Positions 51,481-59,372 of a stretch of DNA of 64,000 nt are shown piece by piece; within the stretch, counting starts at the first letter, position 1; every line of letters starts with the position of its first letter. A model generated the notes under the pieces. It made no database searches. It saw nothing but the letters and a program-made list of their open reading frames with translations, and was not told the origin of the DNA. The DNA lies in assembly GCF_024228315.1 (NCBI RefSeq), contig NZ_CP100455.1, forward strand, positions 553,329 through 617,328, written 5' to 3'. The position numbers were made by a program, and so were the translations under genes. Source of the stretch: Halomarina pelagica (GTDB taxonomy: Archaea; Halobacteriota; Halobacteria; Halobacteriales; Haloarculaceae).

Positions 51481-52314
51481 ATGAGCACACTCACCGTACG
51501 AAACCTCACCAAGCGGTACGGCGACGTCACGGCGCTTCGGGACGTCTCGTTCACGATCGACGCCGACGAGTTCGTGGTCCTCCTCGGGCAGTCGGGCGCG
51601 GGGAAGTCGACCCTGCTCCGCTGCGTCAACGGGCTCACGACGCCGACCGACGGGTGCGTCGAACTCGACGGCGAGCGACTGTCGGGGTCGCGCTCCGACG
51701 TCGCGATGATCTTCCAGCAGCACAACCTCGTCGAGGAACTCTCGGCGTTCGCGAACGCCCTGACCGGCTCGCTCGACCGGACCGGCCTCCTCCGGAGCGT
51801 CCTCCAGCGCAACGACGAGACGGACCAGCTTCGGGCGCTCCAGGCCCTCGAGACCGTCGGCCTGCTCGACGAGGCGGACCAGCGCGTCGCCCGGATGAGC
51901 GGCGGTCAGCAGCAGCGCGTCGGCATCGCCCGCGCGCTCGTCCAGGAGCCGCGACTGATGCTCGCGGACGAACCCGTCGCCAGCCTCGACCCCGCCAGCG
52001 CGGAGCGCGTGATGCGCTACCTCAAGCGGGCCGCGAACGAGTACGGCATCGCCACGCTGACGAGCCTCCACCAGGTGAACGTCGCCCGCTACTTCGGCGA
52101 GCGGTTCATCGGGCTCCGCGACGGCGAACTCGTCTTCGACGGGACGAGGGCCGACCTCACCCGCGAGGCCATCGACGACCTGTACGGCGACGTCGAGACG
52201 GTCGGGATGGGCGTCCCCGACGCGACCGACGCGACTGCCCCGGTCGACGCGACGCCGACGGGGATCGAACCCGGTCGGAGAGGGAACGACCTGCTGATGG
52301 AGGACCCGACGTGA
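51481..52314 (+). CDS. phnC: PhnC, phosphonate ABC transporter ATPase
   Basis: This 277-residue ATPase has Walker [10 protein letters not shown] (36-44), [32 protein letters not shown] (typical of PhnC), signature [26 protein letters not shown] and [13 protein letters not shown] disordered tail follows residue 245. It follows phnD by 19 bases and overlaps phnE as GTGA. Confidence 0.95.
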   Translation: MSTLTVRNLTKRYGDVTALRDVSFTIDADEFVVLLGQSGAGKSTLLRCVNGLTTPTDGCVELDGERLSGSRSDVAMIFQQHNLVEELSAFANALTGSLDRTGLLRSVLQRNDETDQLRALQALETVGLLDEADQRVARMSGGQQQRVGIARALVQEPRLMLADEPVASLDPASAERVMRYLKRAANEYGIATLTSLHQVNVARYFGERFIGLRDGELVFDGTRADLTREAIDDLYGDVETVGMGVPDATDATAPVDATPTGIEPGRRGNDLLMEDPT

Positions 52315-53267
52315 GCACCGACGCCCCGCGCGGAACGCGCGCGTTCGACGGGGCCGTCCGGGAGCGACTGGACGAGATCCGCCGACGGAGGAGCCTCCGC
52401 CGACTGAAGCAGACGCTCGGACTGCTTGTCGCCGCGGTCGCGTTCTACGGCGCGTACACGACCGTCGGGTTCTCGATAGCGACGCTGGTCCAGTACTGGC
52501 CGCAGTTCACGGAGGCGCTCGGGGGGTACTTCCCGACGACGACGGTCCTCGGCGTTCCGGTCATCGACGTCGGGCGGTACTGGCGGTTCGTCGTCGCCGA
52601 GGACCTGTTTCGCCTCTCGGTCGTCACGGTGGCGATGGCGTTCACGGGCACGCTGCTCGGGCTTCCGGGGGCCCTCCTGCTCGGCACTCTCGGCTCCGAG
52701 CGCGTCACGCCGTTCCCGTTCAACTTCGTCTTCCGGACGACGATGAGCGTCATCCGCGCGATTCCGGCGCTGGTGTGGGCGCTCATCTTCATCCCGCTGG
52801 GCGGCGTCACGCCGTTCACCGGGACGCTCGCGATCGCGGTGGACACGATGGGGTACCTCGGCCGCCTGTTCACGGACGAACTCGAGGAGATCGACGACGG
52901 CCCGGTCGAGGGCGTCCGGTCGACGGGGGCGAGCGAGAGCCAGACGATCTACTTCGGGATGCTCTCGCAGGTGATGCGCCAGTACATCGCGTGGACGATG
53001 TACATCTTCGAGCTGAACGTCCGGATCGCCATCACGCTGGGGCTCATCGGCGCTGGCGGACTCGGCTACGTGCTGATGATCCAGCGACAGACGTTCCAGT
53101 ACACGAATATGATGGCGGCGATCTTCGTCTCCGTCGCGCTCATCCTCGCGATCGAGATGACCAGCCAGCGCGTCCGCTCGCGCCTCCGGGCCGACGAGGA
53201 GACCGAGAGCGTCGTCGAACTGCTCCGGGCGTTCCCTCGGCGGACGGCCGAGGCGATGTGGCGATGA
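52311..53267 (+). CDS. phnE: PhnE, phosphonate ABC transporter permease
   Basis: This 318-residue permease has about six helices and the coupling loop [44 protein letters not shown], characteristic of PhnE. It starts at GTG 52311 within the phnC stop. The next start overlaps its stop as ATGA. Confidence 0.94.
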   Translation: MSTDAPRGTRAFDGAVRERLDEIRRRRSLRRLKQTLGLLVAAVAFYGAYTTVGFSIATLVQYWPQFTEALGGYFPTTTVLGVPVIDVGRYWRFVVAEDLFRLSVVTVAMAFTGTLLGLPGALLLGTLGSERVTPFPFNFVFRTTMSVIRAIPALVWALIFIPLGGVTPFTGTLAIAVDTMGYLGRLFTDELEEIDDGPVEGVRSTGASESQTIYFGMLSQVMRQYIAWTMYIFELNVRIAITLGLIGAGGLGYVLMIQRQTFQYTNMMAAIFVSVALILAIEMTSQRVRSRLRADEETESVVELLRAFPRRTAEAMWR

Positions 53268-53944
53268 GCGGGCGCGGACACGTCGGCGTCCGCCGCGACG
53301 GTCGGTACTACGTCGCGTCGTACGGCGGGGAACGCGTCGGCGAGCTGTCCGAAGCGCCGACGCTCCACGAACCGGTGTCCATCGAGGACAGCGCGCTCGG
53401 CCGCTGGACCGAGGTGCGGGCGCACTCCCGCCTCGACGCCTCGCGGATCGGCGACTACACGTACCTGATGGAGCGCGTCCAGCTCGACCACGCTCGCGTC
53501 GGGGCGTTCGGCAACGTCGCCTCGGACGTCCGCCTCGGCCCGCCGAACCACCCCGTCGACCGCCCGACGGCGCACCACTTCACCTACCGGGCGGCGGCCT
53601 ACGGGCTCGGCGAGGACGACGAGGCGGTCTTCGAGTGGCGCGCCGACCACCCCGTCGAGGTCGGCCACGACGTGTGGATCGGGCACGGAGCGACGGTCCT
53701 CCCCGGCGTCTGCGTGGGGACCGGGGCGGTCGTCGCCGCGGGAGCGGTCGTCACGCGCGACGTCGAGCCGTACGGGATCGTCGCGGGCGTGCCGGCCGAG
53801 CCGATCGGCCGTCGGTTCGACGAGGAGACCGCGCGCCGCCTGCGGGAGACGGCCTGGTGGGAGTGGGACCACGAGACGCTCCGCGAACGCCTCGAGGCCT
53901 TCCGCGACCTGGAGACGTTCCTCGACCGGTACGCGCGAGAATAA
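53264..53944 (+). CDS. Hexapeptide-repeat transferase of the phosphonate cluster
   Basis: This 226-residue left-handed beta-helix protein has repeated hexapeptides ([37 protein letters not shown]), the catalytic His region [15 protein letters not shown], and [49 protein letters not shown]. It belongs to the transferase hexapeptide family repeatedly found in phn operons and probably N-acetylates an aminoalkylphosphonate, as PhnO does; that is inference. It ends the phnDCE operon, coupled by ATGA. Confidence 0.9.
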   Translation: MSGRGHVGVRRDGRYYVASYGGERVGELSEAPTLHEPVSIEDSALGRWTEVRAHSRLDASRIGDYTYLMERVQLDHARVGAFGNVASDVRLGPPNHPVDRPTAHHFTYRAAAYGLGEDDEAVFEWRADHPVEVGHDVWIGHGATVLPGVCVGTGAVVAAGAVVTRDVEPYGIVAGVPAEPIGRRFDEETARRLRETAWWEWDHETLRERLEAFRDLETFLDRYARE

Positions 53945-54010
53945 GCGAAGACCCCCGTTCGTCACTGCTCGAGTTCGCCCCCGATCCACGGTTCGCGTTC
54001 CGTCAACGGC

Positions 54011-54886
54011 CTAGCTCGGGATGTGTTCGGCGTCGATGCCGGAGTGGATGCGCGCGGCGAGTTCGGCCGTGTGCACCCAGTAGTAGATGCTCCGTTCGAG
54101 CGCCCGCGTCATCGTCGCGAGGTGGCCGTACATCTCCGGATCGTAGGCCGTGACGAGTTCGAAGAGTTCGTCGAGCTTCCGGTGGACCTCGTCCTCCTCG
54201 GCGTACAGGTCGTCCATACGATCCACCTCGGCGTCGAAGAGGACGGCGACGACGTGCTCGTTGATGTCGAGCCCGCCGTCGAAGATCTCGCGGACGTGAT
54301 CGTGGACGATCCCCGCGGCGTCGGTCCCCATCTTGCCGGTGACGTCGGAGATGAAACACGCCCGATCGCCGACGATCTCGAGGTTCTTCGCGACGGTCCC
54401 GAGGTCCGAGGCGACGCGGTTGCCCGGCCACTCGGTCGTGAGGGTCATCGACTTCAGCTCCTGGAGCACGACCAGGCACCGCTCGTTCGCGAGCGGTTCG
54501 AGGTCGTCCGCGGATCGTTCGACGTCGTCGCCGACGAACGACGCCTGCGCCGCGCGGTACTGCTCCGTCGTCACCGATTCGAGGCGGTCGAGGTGGTCGA
54601 ACAGGCGTCGATAGGAGACGTTCCCGGACCCCGCTCCGCGCATCAGCTCCGAGATGGCGGGCGCGTTCGCGAAGACCCGGGCGTCGTCGACGACGTACCC
54701 CTTGCGAACGATTCGATCGCTCTTCAGCTCCTGTAGTAACTCAGAGAGGTAGTGCTGAGAGAGGTCGAGTTCGGCCGCCAGTTCCGACTTGGTCTCCGGG
54801 GCCAGACGGTCGATGGTCTCGATGACCCGGGCGAGCGTCGCCTCTCGGCCGTTCTGTGGCGCTCTGTTTGGCTGACTCCATCGCAT
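54011..54886 (-). CDS. Winged-helix plus PhoU-domain regulator
   Basis: This 291-residue protein joins an N-terminal winged helix (about 15-75, LARVIETIDRLAPETKSELAAELDLSQHYLSELLQELKSDRIVRKGYVV) to a PhoU-like helical domain (about 90-290) with LVVLQELKSMTLTTEWPGNRVASDLGTVAKNLEIVGDRACFISD. PhoU proteins sense phosphate status through the Pst system, so this looks like a phosphate-responsive DNA-binding regulator. The ATG at 54886 has a minus-strand CCCTATACC TATA 30 bases upstream, and a perfect 22-bp palindrome just beyond that. It lies convergent to the phnDCE operon and probably regulates it. Confidence 0.88.
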   Translation of the reverse strand: MRWSQPNRAPQNGREATLARVIETIDRLAPETKSELAAELDLSQHYLSELLQELKSDRIVRKGYVVDDARVFANAPAISELMRGAGSGNVSYRRLFDHLDRLESVTTEQYRAAQASFVGDDVERSADDLEPLANERCLVVLQELKSMTLTTEWPGNRVASDLGTVAKNLEIVGDRACFISDVTGKMGTDAAGIVHDHVREIFDGGLDINEHVVAVLFDAEVDRMDDLYAEEDEVHRKLDELFELVTAYDPEMYGHLATMTRALERSIYYWVHTAELAARIHSGIDAEHIPS

Positions 54887-54933
54887 CCGTTCGTGACGAC
54901 TCCCGAGGGGCCGGTATAGGGTTTCGTACCCGA

Positions 54934-54955
54934 GAGTCCGTACCGGTACGGACTC
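54934..54955. promoter_or_regulatory. Candidate operator: perfect 22-bp palindrome
   Basis: The left arm GAGTCCGTACC is followed immediately by its exact reverse complement. It begins 13 bases upstream of the TATA box of the HTH-PhoU gene (54912-54921) and lies 112 bases before the PhoU gene at 55067. A close relative is at 50193-50214 in the phnG-phnD promoter region. The symmetry and length fit a dimeric winged-helix regulator, most simply the adjacent gene product acting on its own promoter. Confidence 0.72.
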
Positions 54956-55066
54956 CCGTCGCACGGTGACCGCGATGTCCGTCGATAGCGCTCGATAGCC
55001 CTACGGTCGACACCACGTACCTCATATCAACGACTAAGGTTCGAACCTCCGGTCGTCCGCGTAGCT

Positions 55067-56074
55067 ATGGAGACACGGAAGGTCCAGCTGTCGGGCGGCA
55101 CCACCTACACCGTCTCGCTCCCGAAGTCGTGGGCGACGGAGCAGCGCATCACCAGCGGGTCGGTGCTGTATCTCCATCCCGACGACGACGGAACGCTCCT
55201 CGTCGAGGCGGGAGAGCGGCGCGAGACCGACGGGCGCACCGTCGAACTGGACGTCTCGAACTACGCGCCCGAGACGCTCGCCCACGCGGTCGCGTCGGCC
55301 TACCTCGGCGGCGTCGACGAACTCGTCCTCGTCGATCGGGGCGGACACGACGACGAGACGATCGACGCGGCGATGGACCTGACCGCGAACCTGAGCGGGT
55401 TCGAGGTCATCGAGACGGGAGAGCGGCGGCTCGTCTTCCAGAACATCATCGACCCGTCCAGCGTCTCGATCCGGAAGACCGTGCTCCGGCTGAAACTCGT
55501 CGCCCTCGCGATGCACCGCGACGCGGTTCGCGCCGTCACGGAGGCGGACGTTGGCCTGGCGCGACAGGTCGTCTCCCGCGACGCGGAGGCCGACAAGCTG
55601 TTCAGTCTCGTCACGCGGCAGTTCCAGCGCGCGCTCGACGACCTCCAGACCGTCGAGAAGCTCGACCTCTCCCGTCCCGAACTGTTCGAGTACTACCACA
55701 CGGCCCGGCAGTTCGAGCGCATCGGCGACCACGCGGCGAAGATGGCCTACCTGGTCACCGATCGGAGCGAGGACCTCGCCGAGGTGGACGTGGACGAGTT
55801 CGCCCGGCTCGCCCGCGAGTCGCGACGCATCGTCGAGCGCGCGGCGGACGTCGTGCTCACCGACGCGGACGCGACCACCGCGTTCGACGTCATCGACGAC
55901 GCGACGGCGCTGGAGGAGGCGACCACGGAACTGGACGAGGACCTCTACGGACACGAGGACGCGGTCGCGGCGTACGTCGTCGGGCTCCTCCTGGAGAGCG
56001 TCCGGCGGACGGCGGGATACGGCCGGAACGTCGCCGAGATGGGACTCCGGCGGACGATACGCCGGGGGGAGTAG
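55067..56074 (+). CDS. phoU: PhoU-family phosphate regulator with AbrB-like N-terminus
   Basis: This 335-residue protein begins METRKVQLSGGTTYTVSLPKSWATEQRITSGSVLYLHPDDDGTLLVE, a SpoVT/AbrB-like swapped-hairpin domain (1-50). A PhoU helical region follows (about 125-330), with LRLKLVALAMHRDAVRAVTEAD and YYHTARQFERIGDHAAKMAYLVTDR. This architecture is widespread in haloarchaea as a phosphate uptake regulator. It is divergent from the HTH-PhoU gene across the palindrome, so both may answer to the same signal. No pst genes are in the window. Confidence 0.92.
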   Translation: METRKVQLSGGTTYTVSLPKSWATEQRITSGSVLYLHPDDDGTLLVEAGERRETDGRTVELDVSNYAPETLAHAVASAYLGGVDELVLVDRGGHDDETIDAAMDLTANLSGFEVIETGERRLVFQNIIDPSSVSIRKTVLRLKLVALAMHRDAVRAVTEADVGLARQVVSRDAEADKLFSLVTRQFQRALDDLQTVEKLDLSRPELFEYYHTARQFERIGDHAAKMAYLVTDRSEDLAEVDVDEFARLARESRRIVERAADVVLTDADATTAFDVIDDATALEEATTELDEDLYGHEDAVAAYVVGLLLESVRRTAGYGRNVAEMGLRRTIRRGE

Positions 56075-56231
56075 TCGGGGCGGTACGGCGCTCGAACCAC
56101 CGAGACGAACGCGGCCGGGGGAGTACGACCACGGGTGGACCTCCGCGTGAGGTGTCGACGCTGACCCCCAGCGGGGGCGCTTCCCGCGCGGGAGTGCCTT
56201 CGATCTCGCTGGTCGGTCGAATTCTAACCAG

Positions 56232-56239
56232 TTTTTACG
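56232..56239 (+). promoter_or_regulatory. TATA-box promoter of the TRAM-domain gene
   Basis: TTTTTACG is centred about 25 bases before the ATG at 56261, as for a leaderless transcript. Confidence 0.55.
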
Positions 56240-56260
56240 CTGGAGTTCATCTCCCGAATC

Positions 56261-56737
56261 ATGGTAGAGATCTCGGACTCACTGCGGCTGCTGTTCGAAA
56301 CCTCGATCGAAGCGCGAGACGATCGCTACGTCGTTCCGATTCCCGCGGACCTCGTCGAGAACGGCTCGCTCTCGACCGACGACTCGTATCGGATCGCGCT
56401 GTTTCCAGCGCCGGACGCCGCTCCTCAGACGGCGTCCGCGACGGGGACGCGCCAGGAGAGAACCGAGACCGCCTCGGACCAGTCGCGCGAGGCGGCCACC
56501 CAGCCGTCACAGCCGTCGGGACGATCTCAGCAGACTCCCCCGGTCGAGGAGGGAGAGGTGCGCTCGGTCACGATCGATACGCTCGGCGATCAGGGCGACG
56601 GCATCGCGAAGGTCGAACGCGGGTTCATCCTCATCGTGCCGGGCACTCAGCCGGGCGACCAGGTGAGGGTGGAGATCACGGACGTGAAAGAGACGGTGGC
56701 GTTCGCCGAGCCAGTGAGCGAAGCCACCGTCCGTTAG
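56261..56737 (+). CDS. TRAM-domain protein
   Basis: This 158-residue protein has a conserved N-terminal segment (1-50), VEISDSLRLLFETSIEARDDRYVVPIPADLV, common to haloarchaeal TRAM proteins. A Gln/Ser/Thr-rich linker (55-95) follows, and then a TRAM domain (96-155) with GEVRSVTIDTLGDQGDGIAKVERGFILIVPGTQPGDQVRVEITDV. TRAM is a small RNA-binding beta-barrel, and archaeal stand-alone versions act as RNA chaperones. Its own leaderless promoter suggests independent expression. Confidence 0.92.
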   Translation: MVEISDSLRLLFETSIEARDDRYVVPIPADLVENGSLSTDDSYRIALFPAPDAAPQTASATGTRQERTETASDQSREAATQPSQPSGRSQQTPPVEEGEVRSVTIDTLGDQGDGIAKVERGFILIVPGTQPGDQVRVEITDVKETVAFAEPVSEATVR

Positions 56738-56971
56738 ACCGCTCCCGTCGACGCATTGATCCATCCTGTCAGCGAAGTAGACATCTCCTCGGTAGGTCGG
56801 TACCTGCTCGCGACGCGGTGCACAGCGCCCTCCCACTCGATCAGGGCAACTCGCGCACGCTACGGTGTCGCCGACGGCATCGTCGGACCTGCCTCGCCCC
56901 GACCGCCTCCTGTACCCTCGCGGCAGGCGTCCGACGCCGTTCGGAACTCCGCGCACTACGATCGCAACACC

Positions 56972-56979
56972 TTTTATGT
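56972..56979 (+). promoter_or_regulatory. TATA-box promoter of the small protein/ureohydrolase operon
   Basis: TTTTATGT is centred 26 bases before the ATG at 57002. That ATG opens a five-codon frame ending in TGA at 57017-57019, which overlaps the start of the following gene at 57016. GGTGAG inside it may serve as the ribosome site of that gene. Confidence 0.5.
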
Positions 56980-57015
56980 GGGTAGGTGGCAACGTCGTGC
57001 CATGGTGAGCCGTCG

Positions 57016-57207
57016 ATGACACGGAACGACGCACCCTCGACTGCGAACGTCGCCGAGTACCGTCGTGAGGAGGGCATCTTCGGAGTCGGCGACGTCTCCG
57101 AGAACGCCCCGCACCCGCGACCGCTGTTCACGATCACGGACGAGCGACTCGAGCCCGCGATCCCTGGACTCGAGGCCACCCTCGCGGAGGTACCGACCGA
57201 TGACTGA
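57016..57207 (+). CDS. Small soluble protein co-encoded with a ureohydrolase
   Basis: This 63-residue polar protein reads MTRNDAPSTANVAEYRREEG, then an IFGVGDVSENAPHPRPLF segment, and an acidic C-terminus. It has no recognised domain and no membrane segment. Its last eight bases overlap the ureohydrolase start (ATGACTGA), so the two are translationally coupled and the small protein may be a partner subunit. The start was chosen at 57016 because GGTGAGCC lies seven bases upstream. Confidence 0.65.
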   Translation: MTRNDAPSTANVAEYRREEGIFGVGDVSENAPHPRPLFTITDERLEPAIPGLEATLAEVPTDD

Positions 57208-58222
57208 ACAGGGGAGGCCGTCTCGGGCGCGGGCGTTCCGCGACGCCCACGCCGGAGCCGACGTCGAGCTGGCCTACGCCGGACACCAGACCTTCCTCAA
57301 GGGCGACGCCCGCGACGGCGACGACGTCGACGACGTCGACGCGGCCGTCCTCGGCGCGCCGTTCGACGGCGCGGCCAGCAACCGACCGGGGGCGCGATAC
57401 GGCCCGCGAGCGCTCCGGGAGGCCAGCACCTGGTGGGCGTACCTCTCGGGCTACAAGGGCGGGTTGACCAACATGAACACCCGCAAGCAGGTCGACTTCT
57501 CCGACCTCGACGTCGCGGACTGCGGCGACGTGCCGGTCTTCCCGATGGACCGGGAACGGACGGCCGAGAGCATCACCGCGCACGTCGCGACCGTCGCCCG
57601 GCGGGCGTTCCCGGTCCTGCTCGGCGGCGACCACTACTGCACCTACCCCTCGTTCCGCGGCTTCGCCGAGGGCTCCGACGCCGAGAGCGTCGGCCTCGTC
57701 CAGATCGACGCTCACACGGACACCGCCGACGGCAGCCCCGTGTTCGGCGACGAGTTCCACGGCTCGAGCACGCGGCTCATCGCCGAGTCCGCGTACTCGG
57801 CCTACGAGCACGTCAGTCAGGTCGGTATCCGGGGGTACGAGAGCCCGGACTTCTTCGAGTTCGTCGAGGAGACCGGGCTGTCGCTCTACACGATGCGGGA
57901 CGTTCGGGAGGGGGGCATTCGGTCGGTCGTTTCCGAGGCGATCGAATCCGCGGCCGCGGACACGGACGCGGTCTACGTGACCTTCGACATCGACGCCGTC
58001 GACCCGAGCGTAGCGCCCGGCACCGGGACGCCGGAACCCGGCGGTCTCGACAGTCACCAGGCGCTCGCGGTGATGGAGACGCTCGGCGCTCACCCCTCGG
58101 TCGGTGCCGTCGACCTGATGGAGGTCGCTCCGGACGTCGATCCGACGGGATCGACGCAACTGCTCGGGGCCTTCCTCCTCGTCACGCTCCTCGAACGCCG
58201 GTTCGCCGAACGGCCCGACTGA
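57200..58222 (+). CDS. Agmatinase/arginase family ureohydrolase
   Basis: This 340-residue enzyme hydrolyses a guanidino group to urea. The binuclear manganese site is complete: His145 in GGDHY, Asp170, His172 and Asp174 in DAHTDT, Asp263 and Asp265 in DIDAVDP. LGAPFDGAASNRPGARYGPRALREAS is the family N-terminal motif. It is longer than typical agmatinases, with an insertion at about 80-100 (YLSGYKGGLTNMNTRKQVDF). Agmatine is the default guess, but guanidino acids or guanidine are possible. GCGGAGG ten bases upstream is a good ribosome site. NrpR follows convergently. Confidence 0.88.
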   Translation: MTEQGRPSRARAFRDAHAGADVELAYAGHQTFLKGDARDGDDVDDVDAAVLGAPFDGAASNRPGARYGPRALREASTWWAYLSGYKGGLTNMNTRKQVDFSDLDVADCGDVPVFPMDRERTAESITAHVATVARRAFPVLLGGDHYCTYPSFRGFAEGSDAESVGLVQIDAHTDTADGSPVFGDEFHGSSTRLIAESAYSAYEHVSQVGIRGYESPDFFEFVEETGLSLYTMRDVREGGIRSVVSEAIESAAADTDAVYVTFDIDAVDPSVAPGTGTPEPGGLDSHQALAVMETLGAHPSVGAVDLMEVAPDVDPTGSTQLLGAFLLVTLLERRFAERPD

Positions 58223-58226
58223 AGAA

Positions 58227-59276
58227 CTACGCCCGCTCTCGGGCTCGAACGGCCCCGAGCGGCTCGAACCGCGAGCGGGGCACGAGCCCGGAGAGGGTCT
58301 CCCAGGATTCCGCGTACCCCCCTTCGACCAGCAGCGAGAGCACGAGTTCGCCGATCGCCCCGTAGGTCATCGACGCGAACTCCCAGCCGGGGCGCTCGCT
58401 CGGGAACGGTCCCGCCTCGCGCGGCTTCCGGATGTCGAAGACGCCGCCGAGGTGATCGCGCACCTCCACCGCCAGGTCCCTGGCTTCGTCGTATCGGGTG
58501 AGCGGATACTCCCGGTTGTCGACGACGAACAGCGACCGCTCGTCCCCGCCGGTCAGCGCCGGCCGGACGTCGTCGCGTCCCGCCTCGATCAGCAGTCGCG
58601 TCACGTCGACCGTCGATCCCTCGCCGTTGATCGCGTCGATGTAGCGCAGGATCGCGCCCCCGTGATCGGCGTCGAGGTCGCCGTCGTGCGGGAACGCGTC
58701 CGGCTCGGGGTCGGGGTGATACTCCGCGACGCCCGCGGTCTTGAGGTCGGCGTTGATACCGCGGGAGAGCAACACGCCGTCGATCGTGATGCTGGAGGGG
58801 GCGTAGAGACGGACGGCGTCGTCGGACGGCGCGTCGATCGGATCCGGCTCGACGGCGATCGGGACCGGCGAGAGGGGCGTACCGTCCAGGACGTCGAGCG
58901 CCTCGAGTGCGCCGTCGAGTTCGGTGCGAGGCACGTCGGCCGCGGACGCGACGACTTCCCCCGTGTCCTCGACTGGATCGTAGGTGACCTGGCCCGTGAG
59001 CATCGCGATGCGCGCCCGGACCTGTTCGAGGCGACCGCTGACGTGTCCCCGTTCGAGTTCGGACGCGCCGTCGGGCGTCAGTCGCCGTCCCCGACCGGGG
59101 ATCTTCTCCGTGAGCCCCGCCTCGTCGAGGTCCGCGAGCGTCAGCCGCACCGTCCGGTCCTCGATGGAATACCCGTGCCGCCGAAGCAGGTCCACAAGCC
59201 GAATGCTCCCGATGGGCTCGTAGTCCGCGATGAGCCGGAGCAGGTCGTAGGTACGCCGGTCCAGGTTATCGGTCAT
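58227..59276 (-). CDS. nrpR: NrpR-like nitrogen regulator
   Basis: NrpR represses nitrogen-assimilation genes in archaea and is released by 2-oxoglutarate. This 349-residue protein has an N-terminal winged helix (about 5-70, RRTYDLLRLIADYEPIGSIRLVDLLRRHGYSIEDRTVRLTLADLDEAGL) followed by one DUF128 effector domain (about 100-345) with SSITIDGVLLSRGINADLKTAGVAEY. Methanogen NrpR often has two such domains. It is divergent from a sodium:solute symporter and four bases from the convergent ureohydrolase, which suggests that it controls nitrogen-compound use here. Confidence 0.85.
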   Translation of the reverse strand: MTDNLDRRTYDLLRLIADYEPIGSIRLVDLLRRHGYSIEDRTVRLTLADLDEAGLTEKIPGRGRRLTPDGASELERGHVSGRLEQVRARIAMLTGQVTYDPVEDTGEVVASAADVPRTELDGALEALDVLDGTPLSPVPIAVEPDPIDAPSDDAVRLYAPSSITIDGVLLSRGINADLKTAGVAEYHPDPEPDAFPHDGDLDADHGGAILRYIDAINGEGSTVDVTRLLIEAGRDDVRPALTGGDERSLFVVDNREYPLTRYDEARDLAVEVRDHLGGVFDIRKPREAGPFPSERPGWEFASMTYGAIGELVLSLLVEGGYAESWETLSGLVPRSRFEPLGAVRARERA

Positions 59277-59372
59277 GGACCGAGTACCGCCCTCGAGACC
59301 GTAAACGTACGCCTCTCCCCGAGGTAGCCAGAATAACAACCGTTAAGTAGTGAGATGTGGCAACACAGTTCC

